Made by a program: the position numbers and the translations under genes. The notes beneath the pieces were generated by a model. It was not told the origin of the DNA, made no database searches, and saw only the letters and a program-made list of their open reading frames with translations. A stretch of DNA of 64,000 nt. It comes from Thermodesulfobacteriota bacterium. Its GTDB lineage: Bacteria > Desulfobacterota > DSM-4660 > Desulfatiglandales > Desulfatiglandaceae. Shown here piece by piece: positions 7,382 through 15,221 of the stretch (position 1 is its first letter; each line of letters begins with the position of its first letter). The stretch covers positions 8,308-72,307 of the forward strand of contig JANQDY010000072.1 in assembly GCA_028278625.1 (NCBI GenBank). The letters run 5' to 3'.

Positions 7382-10261
7382 ATGCCCGACCCAACATTAG
7401 GCTTACCCATCCTGCTCATCCTCCTTGCAGCCCTGGCAGCCGGGCTGACGGGACTGCCCGCCTGGCGGGACCGCTTCACGGCAACCCGCCTGGGCTGGCT
7501 CCTCGCGGCGGCGCCCCTGGCGGCCTTCATCCTGCTTGCGGCCAGACTCCCCGCGCTTAGGGCCAACCTGCTCTACACCTGGCAGGTCCCGTGGCTGTCG
7601 TCCATGGGGTTTAATTTCGGGCTCTACTTCGACAGCCTCAGCGCTCTCTTCGCGCTCCTCATCACCTTTATCGGAACCCTGGTGGTGATATATGCGGGAC
7701 AGTATTTCAAGGGGGAGCCGGGGGCCTGGCGTTTCTTCACCTATATCCTGCTTTTCATGGCCGCCATGCTGGGCCTGGTGATGGCCGGGGACGTGGTAAC
7801 CCTTTTCATCTTCTGGGAGGGGACCAGCATCACCTCTTTTCTCCTGGTGGCCTACAAGTCCAAGAGCGACGACGCGCGCCAGGGCGCTTTCAAGGCCCTC
7901 TTCATAACGGCCGGCGGCGGCATCGCCCTGCTGCTGGGCCTGCTTTTCATGGCCCAGGTGGTGGGAGACGCCCGGTTCATGGCCATTTTGACCAGCGGCG
8001 ACGCCCTGCGGGAGAGCCGTTTCTATCCCGTGATCCTGGGCCTCGTTGCCCTGGGGGCCTTTACCAAGAGCGCCCAGTTCCCCTTCCACATCTGGCTGCC
8101 CGACGCCATGAGCGCCCCCACCCCGGCCAGCGCTTATCTCCACTCGGCCACCATGGTCAAAGCCGGAATTTATCTCTTGGCCCGGGTGAACCCGGTGCTG
8201 GGACTCACCGAAGCGTGGTTCTGGCTGCTCACCCTGGCCGGGATGGCCACCATGCTCACCGGCGCGGTGTCGGCGCTTAGGAAATACGATCTAAAGGCGG
8301 TGCTGGCCTACTCCACCATCTGCCAGCTCGGCATCCTCATGATGATGATCGGGCAGGATATGGCCATCTCTTTCAAGGCCCTGGTCGTTGGAATCCTTGC
8401 CCACGCCCTTTACAAGAGCGCCCTCTTCCTGGTGGTGGGGATCGTGGATCACGAGACCGGAACCCGGGATCTCCGGCGCCTGGGCGGATTGAAACGCGCC
8501 ATGCCCTGGACCTTTGCCGTCGGCCTGGTGGCGTCACTTTCCATGGCCGGCCTGCCGCCCCTGTTCGGCTTCCTGGCCAAGGAAACCCTGCTGGCCACGG
8601 CGGTCCACCCTTCTCTGCCGGCCGCCGTGGCCTGGGTGTTCGTTGCCGCCAGCATCCTCACCGGGGCTCTGATGCTGGCCATCTCAGGCCGCCTGCTGTG
8701 GGACACCTTCCTGGGCGAGCCCCGGGATCCTGAGATCAAAGGCCACGAGGCCCCGGCTGCCATGCTCCTGGCGCCGGCCCTGCCCGCCGCCCTCTCCCTG
8801 ATCCTGGGCCAGCTCCCCGGGCCAAAGGCCGAAGCGGCCATGCTGGCCAACGCCGCCGGAGCCGCCTACGGGTCCAAGGTGAAGGTCTCCCTGGCCCTGT
8901 GGACCGGGTTGAATATCCCGCTCCTCCTCTCGGTGCTGGCCATCATCACGGGAAGCGTGATTTTTGCCTATCGCGGACGGGTGATCCAACGGCTGGCCCG
9001 CATGGGCGGCTCCTTCACACTGAACAGCATGTTCAACCAATTGATCCGGGGCATCGATGGCCTGGCCGGCTGGGCCACCCTCATCCAAAATGGTCGGCTG
9101 AGGTTCTACCTGGCAGTGGTATTGGCGGCGACATTGGCCCTTGTATTGGTTTTCGGCGGTTTTCCGCCGGCCATGGATCTACAGGCCGCAGCGCCGTTCA
9201 CCCTGGATCTTACAGGAGAGCTGAGAATTCTGCGGCTGGTCTCCCTCTTCCTCATCTGCGGCACCTCCCTGGCCAGTGTCTTTTTGATGAGCGACTTCTT
9301 CGCGGTCCTGGCCTTCGGGGCCTCGGGCCTGGGCGTGGCCGTCCTCATGGCCCTGGCGCCGGCCCCGGATGTGGCCATGGTCCAGATCGTGGTGGACATC
9401 CTCCTCGTCATCATCCTGGTCCTCGCGTTGACCCGCCTTCCCCGAACCAAGCTCCGCCGTCTCCAGCAGCTTGTGACCCTTCGCGGCAGGGCCGGGATCC
9501 TGCGGGACGCGCTCATTTCCGCCGCCTTGGGCGTGGTGGTCATGACCATGTCCCTCCACGCCATGCTCACCCGGCCGCGCCCCAGCCTCCTGACGCCCTT
9601 CTACGAAGCCAACGCAAAGGCCCTCACGGGCAACAAGAGCATCGTGGGTTCGATCCTCACGGATTTCCGCGGCATCGACACACTCATGGAAATCACGGTC
9701 TTCAGCATCGCCGGGATCGGCATCTTCACCCTGCTCAGCCTGGCCGGCCGGAAATTCATGGGGCCTGCCCCAGAAGAGACGCCTCACGGGGAGACCTTCC
9801 CCACCCTGGGAATCGGCGGGGCAAAAACCAGCCCCCTCATCACCGGTCTGGCCCAGGTGATCCTCCCTTTGGCACTCGCCATCGGTGCCTGCCAGCTGCT
9901 CTACGGCCACCAACAGCCCGGAGACGGGTTCACCGCCGGTGTCATCGTCAGCATCGGGGTGGGTTTCCGGTACGTGGTGTTCGGCTTCCACAAAACCCAA
10001 CGCTACCTACACTGGCTTAAGCCGTCCGCATTCGTGGGGTGGGGGATTCTGCTGGGCCTCCTCTCCGGTTTCACCGGGATGGCGGTTAACGGCAGCTTCT
10101 TCTCCAACGTCGATTTCGGCAAAATGTGGGGCCTGCCCCTGCCCTCTGGGGTCCACCTGAGCACATCGCTGATATTCGAATGCGCAATCGCCTTGAGTGT
10201 GCTGGGCAGCGTGACCCACATGCTAAACAGCCTGGGGCACCCGGAAGAGGAAATGTCATAA
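7382..10261 (+). CDS. mrpA: Mrp-type Na+/H+ antiporter subunit A fused to subunit B
   Basis: A 959-residue polytopic membrane protein. The first ~500 residues are the proton-conducting antiporter-like unit shared with complex I NuoL (GDVVTLFIFWEGTSITSFLLV, TKSAQFPFHIWLPDAMSAPT with the conserved lysine, LKAVLAYSTICQLGILMMMI). The middle holds the MrpA C-terminal/DUF4040-like segment (VVVDILLVIILVLALTRL, followed by SIVGSILTDFRGIDTLMEI). The last ~140 residues, from about GGAKTSPLITGLAQVILPLA with LLYGHQQPGDGFTAGVIVS, are an MrpB domain. This A-B fusion defines the group 2 (Pha-like) Mrp layout. The stop codon overlaps the mrpC start in TAATG. The complex exchanges cytoplasmic Na+ for H+ and supports pH and salt homeostasis. 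Confidence 0.92.
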   Translation: MPDPTLGLPILLILLAALAAGLTGLPAWRDRFTATRLGWLLAAAPLAAFILLAARLPALRANLLYTWQVPWLSSMGFNFGLYFDSLSALFALLITFIGTLVVIYAGQYFKGEPGAWRFFTYILLFMAAMLGLVMAGDVVTLFIFWEGTSITSFLLVAYKSKSDDARQGAFKALFITAGGGIALLLGLLFMAQVVGDARFMAILTSGDALRESRFYPVILGLVALGAFTKSAQFPFHIWLPDAMSAPTPASAYLHSATMVKAGIYLLARVNPVLGLTEAWFWLLTLAGMATMLTGAVSALRKYDLKAVLAYSTICQLGILMMMIGQDMAISFKALVVGILAHALYKSALFLVVGIVDHETGTRDLRRLGGLKRAMPWTFAVGLVASLSMAGLPPLFGFLAKETLLATAVHPSLPAAVAWVFVAASILTGALMLAISGRLLWDTFLGEPRDPEIKGHEAPAAMLLAPALPAALSLILGQLPGPKAEAAMLANAAGAAYGSKVKVSLALWTGLNIPLLLSVLAIITGSVIFAYRGRVIQRLARMGGSFTLNSMFNQLIRGIDGLAGWATLIQNGRLRFYLAVVLAATLALVLVFGGFPPAMDLQAAAPFTLDLTGELRILRLVSLFLICGTSLASVFLMSDFFAVLAFGASGLGVAVLMALAPAPDVAMVQIVVDILLVIILVLALTRLPRTKLRRLQQLVTLRGRAGILRDALISAALGVVVMTMSLHAMLTRPRPSLLTPFYEANAKALTGNKSIVGSILTDFRGIDTLMEITVFSIAGIGIFTLLSLAGRKFMGPAPEETPHGETFPTLGIGGAKTSPLITGLAQVILPLALAIGACQLLYGHQQPGDGFTAGVIVSIGVGFRYVVFGFHKTQRYLHWLKPSAFVGWGILLGLLSGFTGMAVNGSFFSNVDFGKMWGLPLPSGVHLSTSLIFECAIALSVLGSVTHMLNSLGHPEEEMS

Positions 10262-10596
10262 TGGAAATCATCACCGCCATCGCCATCGGTCTCACCTTTG
10301 CCGTGGGCCTGTTCCAGATCCTGAGACGAAACGTCATCCGGGCAGCCATCGGCTTGATGCTCCTGACCAATGCCGTCAACATGTTCCTCCTGGCCAGCGG
10401 CGCATACACCGGAGAAATCGCGGCCTATGTGGGCGAGGAATTGGGCGTCCATAGCGACGCCCTGCCACAGGCACTGATTTTAACGGCCATCGTGATCAGC
10501 TTGGGCGGTGCGGCCTTCGTGCTGTCCATGTTGTACATTATTGCTACGAGGTACAAGACCTGTGATTCGGATCAGGTTAAGGGGTTGAAGGGGTGA
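10261..10596 (+). CDS. mrpC: Mrp Na+/H+ antiporter subunit C
   Basis: A 111-residue, three-helix membrane protein of the MrpC/NuoK family: IGLTFAVGLFQILRRNVIRA, then IGLMLLTNAVNMFLLASGAY, then LPQALILTAIVISLGGAAFV, with the family's conserved N-A-V-N and D-x-L-P-Q-A-L-x-L-T-A-I-V-I motifs. Its ATG shares the final A of the mrpA stop codon (TAATG), so translational coupling is likely. NuoK homology places it next to the proton path between the A and D subunits. Confidence 0.93.
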   Translation: MEIITAIAIGLTFAVGLFQILRRNVIRAAIGLMLLTNAVNMFLLASGAYTGEIAAYVGEELGVHSDALPQALILTAIVISLGGAAFVLSMLYIIATRYKTCDSDQVKGLKG

Positions 10597-10606
10597 ACTT
10601 GTAACG

Positions 10607-12097
10607 ATGCTTTTCGACCACCTTGTCATATTCCCGATTCTCATCCCGCTTACCGGCGGCGTCGTGGCCTTCCTTCTAAAGAAGCACCCAGGCCTCCAGG
10701 CGATCGTGGCCCTAGGGGCCATGGCGGTCTCAATGGCATGCAGCACGGTCCTGCTCATATCCGTGTGCCGCGCAGGCGCACCCATGGTCCTCCAGGTGGG
10801 GAACTGGCCCGCACCCTTCGGGATCACCTTCATCGCCGACCTGCTCTCCGGCCTGTTCGCTTTCATGAGCCAGCTGGTGCTGGTCATGGGGGTTCTCTAC
10901 GCCAGCGGAAGCAAGGACGCCTGTGTGAAATATCCCACCTTTTACCCCCTGTTCCTTTTCATGGCGACCGGACTGACCGGCGGGATGCTTGCCGGTGACT
11001 TCTTCAATCTCTTCGTCTTCGTGGAGCTGCTTGCCATCTCCAGCACGGTACTTACCGCTATCTCGGACGACCGCTATGGCACCGAAGCGGCGTATAAGTA
11101 TTTCTACATGAGCCAGCTGGCGGCATTCTTTCTGCTTCTGGCAGCAGGTGCCCTGTACGTGAGCTGCGGTTCGTTGAACATGGCCCAACTGGCCGCGGCG
11201 ATCTCCCACGACCCGGAAAAATCGCTTCTTCCCCTGGCGGTGGCCTTCACCGCGGCGGCCTTCATGATCAAAAGCGCCACCTTCCCATTCCATTTCTGGC
11301 AGCCCGACTTCCATACCGCAGCCCCCACACCGGTGAGCGCCATGCTCTCCTCCGTGGTCGTAAAGCTGGGTGTATACGGCTTTATCCGCATGACCACCCT
11401 GATTTTCACCGGCTACGCCAGCCCCATTGAGCCGATTCTCACCGGCCTGGGAGTTGCCGGCATCGCCTTTGGCGGGATTTCCGCCGTGGGCACCCACAAC
11501 GTCAAGCGGATGCTGGCCTACTCCACCCTGGCCCAAGTGGGCTTCATCCTGGTGGGGATCGGGTGGGGGACCCCCCTCTCCCTCACCGCGGCCATCGTCT
11601 TCGCCTTTAACCACGGCATCGTCAAATCGGCCATGCTCATGCTGGCCGGGTACGTGGCCAGCCGGGCGTCGGTCAAATCGGCCGCCTTCCACGTGGTCAG
11701 AGGCGTGGGCAAACCCCTGCCCCTTGCCGGAGCACTCTTCTTCATCGGCAGCCTGGGCCTGGCCGGCATTCCGCCCACAAACGGCTTCATCAGCAAGATG
11801 CTGCTTTTTAAAAGCGGCCTTGCGGCCGAACATCTCTGGGTCCTGCTCCTCATGGGGATCGCCAGCATTCTCACCCTGGTCTACACCATCCGGGCCTTCA
11901 TGGGGATCTGGTGGCTGGCCCCGGCCGAGGGGATCAGCACCAAGCGCGCCGGAGACCGGATCATGGCACCCCTGATCCTGGTGGGCATCATCCTGTTCCT
12001 CGGCATCTTCGCCGATCATCTGGTACAAGTTTCCGTTCTAACCACACGCTGGCTGACGGATCCTCAAATCTATATCCATGCGGTTTTGGGAGGCTAA
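10607..12097 (+). CDS. mrpD: Mrp Na+/H+ antiporter subunit D
   Basis: A 496-residue NuoM/NuoN-type antiporter-like subunit with about 14 membrane helices. Diagnostic stretches: GDFFNLFVFVELLAISSTVL (conserved membrane Glu), IKSATFPFHFWQPDFHTAAP with conserved Lys and the TPVSAMLSS loop, and VKRMLAYSTLAQVGFILVGI. Length is normal. It lies 10 bases after mrpC and two bases before mrpE. Together with MrpA it provides the ion-translocating half-channels. Confidence 0.93.
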   Translation: MLFDHLVIFPILIPLTGGVVAFLLKKHPGLQAIVALGAMAVSMACSTVLLISVCRAGAPMVLQVGNWPAPFGITFIADLLSGLFAFMSQLVLVMGVLYASGSKDACVKYPTFYPLFLFMATGLTGGMLAGDFFNLFVFVELLAISSTVLTAISDDRYGTEAAYKYFYMSQLAAFFLLLAAGALYVSCGSLNMAQLAAAISHDPEKSLLPLAVAFTAAAFMIKSATFPFHFWQPDFHTAAPTPVSAMLSSVVVKLGVYGFIRMTTLIFTGYASPIEPILTGLGVAGIAFGGISAVGTHNVKRMLAYSTLAQVGFILVGIGWGTPLSLTAAIVFAFNHGIVKSAMLMLAGYVASRASVKSAAFHVVRGVGKPLPLAGALFFIGSLGLAGIPPTNGFISKMLLFKSGLAAEHLWVLLLMGIASILTLVYTIRAFMGIWWLAPAEGISTKRAGDRIMAPLILVGIILFLGIFADHLVQVSVLTTRWLTDPQIYIHAVLGG

Positions 12098-12099
12098 TC

Positions 12100-12615
12100 A
12101 TGCAAAGCATTCTACCCGTAGTGATCTTATTATTCACTTACCTGGCACTTTCAGCCAGCCTGCAATTATCCAATATGGTCCTCGGCTTTCTGATCGCCAT
12201 GGGCGTCTACTTCCTTCTCCGGCAGAGCCGCCGGCCAGTGAACTGGCGCCGGATCCCACGGGCTTTCACGGCGCTTGCCGTGTATATGGCCATTATCATT
12301 CGCAATACCATTGTCAGCGGAATCAATGTGGCCCGCATCGTCATTCAGCCTCGAATGCCTCTGAACTCAGGGATCATTGCCTTTCCGGCCGAATGCGAAA
12401 GCGACCGCGGCCGCGCCATCGGGGCCCATGCCATCTCTTTAGCCCCCGGCGAGCTCCTGATCGAAATGGACCCCGACGGCACCATGTACATCCACAGCCT
12501 GGATGTGGAAGGATCCCGAAAACTGGTTGAGGCCTCCCAGAAAAGGCGCCGTGACCTTCTGCAAAGAATCTTCGACACTCCCCCCCCTGCCCATGGAGGA
12601 AGTTCCAATGCTTGA
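12100..12615 (+). CDS. mrpE: Mrp Na+/H+ antiporter subunit E
   Basis: A 171-residue protein of the MrpE family: two N-terminal membrane helices (VVILLFTYLALSASLQLSNM, LGFLIAMGVYFLLRQ), a third around ALAVYMAIIIRNTIVSGINV, then a soluble C-terminal domain with the conserved PGELLIEMDPDGTMYIHSLD. The start is the ATG at 12100 just after the mrpD stop. It overlaps mrpF by 8 bases. MrpE is needed for assembly or energetics of the complex in studied species. Confidence 0.9.
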   Translation: MQSILPVVILLFTYLALSASLQLSNMVLGFLIAMGVYFLLRQSRRPVNWRRIPRAFTALAVYMAIIIRNTIVSGINVARIVIQPRMPLNSGIIAFPAECESDRGRAIGAHAISLAPGELLIEMDPDGTMYIHSLDVEGSRKLVEASQKRRRDLLQRIFDTPPPAHGGSSNA

Positions 12616-12886
12616 ATCGACGCTAACATACGTCCTGTATGCCTCGCTCTTCATCCACGTCCTTCTCATGGTGGTGAGCGCCTGGAAACTATTGAACGGA
12701 GAAAACGTCGTGGACCGCCTCATGGCCTCGGATCTCGTCAGCACGCTCACGCTGGCGGTCCTGGTCATAGCAGGCCTCATCTTCCGCCAAAAAATCTACA
12801 TCGACGTGGCCCTGGGCCTCGCCGCTTTAGGCTACATCGCCACCATCACCTTCGCCAAATACATCACCGACAGGAAAATGTTTTAA
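12608..12886 (+). CDS. mrpF: Mrp Na+/H+ antiporter subunit F
   Basis: A 92-residue membrane protein with three helices, containing the family signature ENVVDRLMASDLVSTLTLAV (the P/V-x-D-R-x-x-A-x-D motif) and the closing FAKYITDRKMF. The ATG at 12608 follows GGAGGA and lies inside the end of mrpE (8-base overlap). The frame is open further upstream, but those residues are only the other reading of mrpE. Confidence 0.92.
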   Translation: MLESTLTYVLYASLFIHVLLMVVSAWKLLNGENVVDRLMASDLVSTLTLAVLVIAGLIFRQKIYIDVALGLAALGYIATITFAKYITDRKMF

Positions 12887-12897
12887 AAGAGTGCCCC

Positions 12898-13233
12898 ATG
12901 AACCCGATCCTATCCATCATTGCAATCATCGCCGTCATCATGGGAACCGCCTTCTCGGTCATCGGGGTTTTAGGCTATTTCCGGCTCCCGGACGTCTATA
13001 CCCGCTTGCATCTTACGGGAAAGGTGAGCGTTTTCGGAGTGGTCAGTCTGCTCGTTGCGGCGGCGCTCTGGACGCCGGTAAGCTGGGGGGAGGCATTGGT
13101 CCTGATTTTTTTCCTGCTCTTGGCGGGACCGGCGACGGCCCATGCCATGGGCTCCGCCGCCTATCGGATCGGTCTGCCCCGTGAAAATCCCAGCCAGGAT
13201 GATCTTTCGGGTGATGTTGGTGGCAGTGGTTGA
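12898..13233 (+). CDS. mrpG: Mrp Na+/H+ antiporter subunit G
   Basis: A 111-residue membrane protein of the MrpG/PhaG family: IAIIAVIMGTAFSVIGVLGY, FRLPDVYTRLHLTGKVSVFG (the R-x-P-D-x-Y-x-R-x-H-A/L motif) and the third helix EALVLIFFLLLAGPATAHAM. It ends the mrp operon 11 bases after mrpF. The following 138 bases up to the next gene show no clear terminator. Confidence 0.92.
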   Translation: MNPILSIIAIIAVIMGTAFSVIGVLGYFRLPDVYTRLHLTGKVSVFGVVSLLVAAALWTPVSWGEALVLIFFLLLAGPATAHAMGSAAYRIGLPRENPSQDDLSGDVGGSG

Positions 13234-13371
13234 TTGATAAGAAATTGATCCATCAGGCTTTCAGAGCAGATATCAGGGCGATTCAAGTAAATTTTGATTC
13301 ATACTGTGCTAATGTTAGAAGGAGAAACGTCCGATCATGATACATTGAATGTGTGATAGAAAGGACCATGC

Positions 13372-13971
13372 ATGGGACGCCGTTTAAATGGGCCTATTCG
13401 GTATTATGTGCCGGCAACTTCTGGCCGGCCGTTGAGAGAGGAGATGAAAGTTCTAGTACCTGCGCTAAGGAACCATTTGCTCTCCTGGACCGGTGACGAG
13501 ACCACAGTCCGTGCACGCACTCAGAAGCGGCTCTTCCTTCCTTTTCAACTTATGATACGGAAGAAGTTGATCGGGGGTGCGGATGTCTATTTTTCCGCCG
13601 CGGACGACCACTTTGAAATGCGGGTGGAACCGGGGTCCCGTCTGTGGGACTTGTTTCAAGAAGGAATCATTGTGGCTTCCATGGGCCTTTTCGGACTGAT
13701 TGGGGCCCTATGGGCCCTCCCGCAAGTCCCCCCCGGCCGACCGGGGCTTTCTGCTTTGGGTTTCGCTTTTTTCATTGGGATGGGCGCCGGTCTTCTTGCC
13801 GCAATCTTCCTGTTGTTGGTCCTTCAACCGCTCGTTCATCGATTTCTCTCAGCTTTGAAAGGTACTGCAGCCCGAGACCGGGAGATCTGGACCCGTATCC
13901 TGGACAAAGCGTTGAAGCGCGCCGTAACGCTTGATCTATTCCAAGAAAAAAAAGGTAGCCATGCCAATTGA
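13372..13971 (+). CDS. Membrane protein of unknown function in an ankyrin operon
   Basis: A 199-residue protein with no recognised family. The first ~90 residues are basic and soluble (RYYVPATSGRPLREEMKVLV, TTVRARTQKRLFLPFQLM). Two hydrophobic segments follow (IIVASMGLFGLIGALWALP and LGFAFFIGMGAGLLAAIFLL), so it is likely a two-helix membrane protein with both ends in the cytoplasm, closed by a charged tail. The ATG is six bases after AAAGGA. Its stop overlaps the start of the ankyrin-repeat gene by 11 bases, so the two are translated together. Confidence 0.7.
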   Translation: MGRRLNGPIRYYVPATSGRPLREEMKVLVPALRNHLLSWTGDETTVRARTQKRLFLPFQLMIRKKLIGGADVYFSAADDHFEMRVEPGSRLWDLFQEGIIVASMGLFGLIGALWALPQVPPGRPGLSALGFAFFIGMGAGLLAAIFLLLVLQPLVHRFLSALKGTAARDREIWTRILDKALKRAVTLDLFQEKKGSHAN

Positions 13972-15184
13972 AGGCCCATTTACACCGGATTCAGACATCA
14001 TGGAGGCCGCGGCCCGACGTGATACGGCAAAGGTCCGACAACTCCTTGGGGAAGGGGCTCAGGTTCACCCTGACCGTCACGCACTGACTCCCCTTCACGC
14101 GGCGGTCGGGTTTTTTGATCGCACCTGCTACGAGCGTTCCGGCTTTCCGCCTCCCTCTCCCGAACTCCTGGATCTCCTGATAGATGCGGGTGCGCCTCTG
14201 GAAGCGGAATGGAACGGCCGCACCGCAGTCCGCATGGCAGCGGCGTTTCCCGAAGCGGTGAGGCATTTGGTTCGTCGCGGCGCGACCCTGGGCCGTGATC
14301 ATGGCTATGGATTGCTTGTGGACGCCTGCCGCTTCGGAAATGGGGATCTCGTGAGATGGCTTCTCAAAAAGCGTGTCATATTGGATCCACCGGAAGGGCA
14401 CCCCGATGCCCATCTGGCGCCCGTGTACTGGGCGGCCACTCGTTTGGATCTTCTCCGCAATCTTCTGGATGCCGGGGCAGATCCGAACGGCAAACCAGGG
14501 GCGTCCCCCCTGCTGCAGCTGGATCTATATTTCCAGGACGCCCATGCCGCCAGCGTACGGCTCCTACTTGAGGCAGGCGCTGATGTCCATGCCAGACCCG
14601 CCGTCCATACGCCGATCATGCGAGCCACCTACAGGGGGGCTTTGACATGTGCCCGGGTTTTGCTGGAGAGCGGGGCCGATCCCCATGCCAGGGATGCGGA
14701 CGGCCTGTGCGCTGTTGATTATGCATCCCTGTCCGGCAACCTGGCGTTGATCGACCTCCTCATGGGCACTCCTTTGCAAAGGTCCGGGTCCAAATTGATT
14801 CGGGCACTGTCGGAAGGAAAAAGCCAAAAGGAGGTCATGGAGATTCTGAAGGGGGGTGTTCCCCCCTATGCAGCACAACACGCGCTTTATCGTGCCATTT
14901 TTCTGAACCAGGTGCAAACCGTAACCCGGCTGATTGACCTGGGTGCGGACCCGGGTTCGGAAAACGCTTCCCTTTGGATGCAGCCCGCTCTCCTTTGTGC
15001 GGTTTTCACGGCCAAGGACGGTTACCGGATGCTCAGGCGCCTTTTGGACCATGGCGGCGCAAGATGGTGGCCGGAAGAGGCCTGGAAAGAGATGCGGCGA
15101 GAGGCCTTGCAACAGAAGGCAACCTGGGCCCTCGATATCTTGGACACCTTTTTCTCCCCAGATTCTGAAGATGGACGGCCATAG
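13961..15184 (+). CDS. Ankyrin-repeat protein
   Basis: A 407-residue protein without a signal peptide, built of ankyrin repeats. Clear units include MEAAARRDTAKVRQLLGEGA, ALTPLHAAVGFFD, ELLDLLIDAGAPLEAEWNGR, LVRWLLKKRV, LDLLRNLLDAGADPNGKPGA, SVRLLLEAGADVHARPAVHT, CARVLLESGADPHARDADGL and VTRLIDLGADPGSE, i.e. about eight to ten repeats across the chain. Ankyrin proteins bind other proteins. The ATG at 13961 is preferred over an upstream TTG (13931). The gene lies between two genes for unknown membrane proteins, which it overlaps or nearly touches, so a membrane-associated partner role is the simplest inference. An immunity- or effector-related role is possible but unsupported. Confidence 0.88.
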   Translation: MPIEGPFTPDSDIMEAAARRDTAKVRQLLGEGAQVHPDRHALTPLHAAVGFFDRTCYERSGFPPPSPELLDLLIDAGAPLEAEWNGRTAVRMAAAFPEAVRHLVRRGATLGRDHGYGLLVDACRFGNGDLVRWLLKKRVILDPPEGHPDAHLAPVYWAATRLDLLRNLLDAGADPNGKPGASPLLQLDLYFQDAHAASVRLLLEAGADVHARPAVHTPIMRATYRGALTCARVLLESGADPHARDADGLCAVDYASLSGNLALIDLLMGTPLQRSGSKLIRALSEGKSQKEVMEILKGGVPPYAAQHALYRAIFLNQVQTVTRLIDLGADPGSENASLWMQPALLCAVFTAKDGYRMLRRLLDHGGARWWPEEAWKEMRREALQQKATWALDILDTFFSPDSEDGRP

Positions 15185-15221
15185 GTCGAACAAGATGATT
15201 TTGACAAGGTAAGGAGAGGCC

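Noticed and set aside
7403..8143. Long minus-strand frames inside the mrp operon (also at 9179-10000 and 10730-12028)
   Set aside because: They lie opposite conserved Mrp proteins, have low-complexity composition (G, H, E, Q, D rich) and no ribosome sites; they are shadows of GC-rich third positions.
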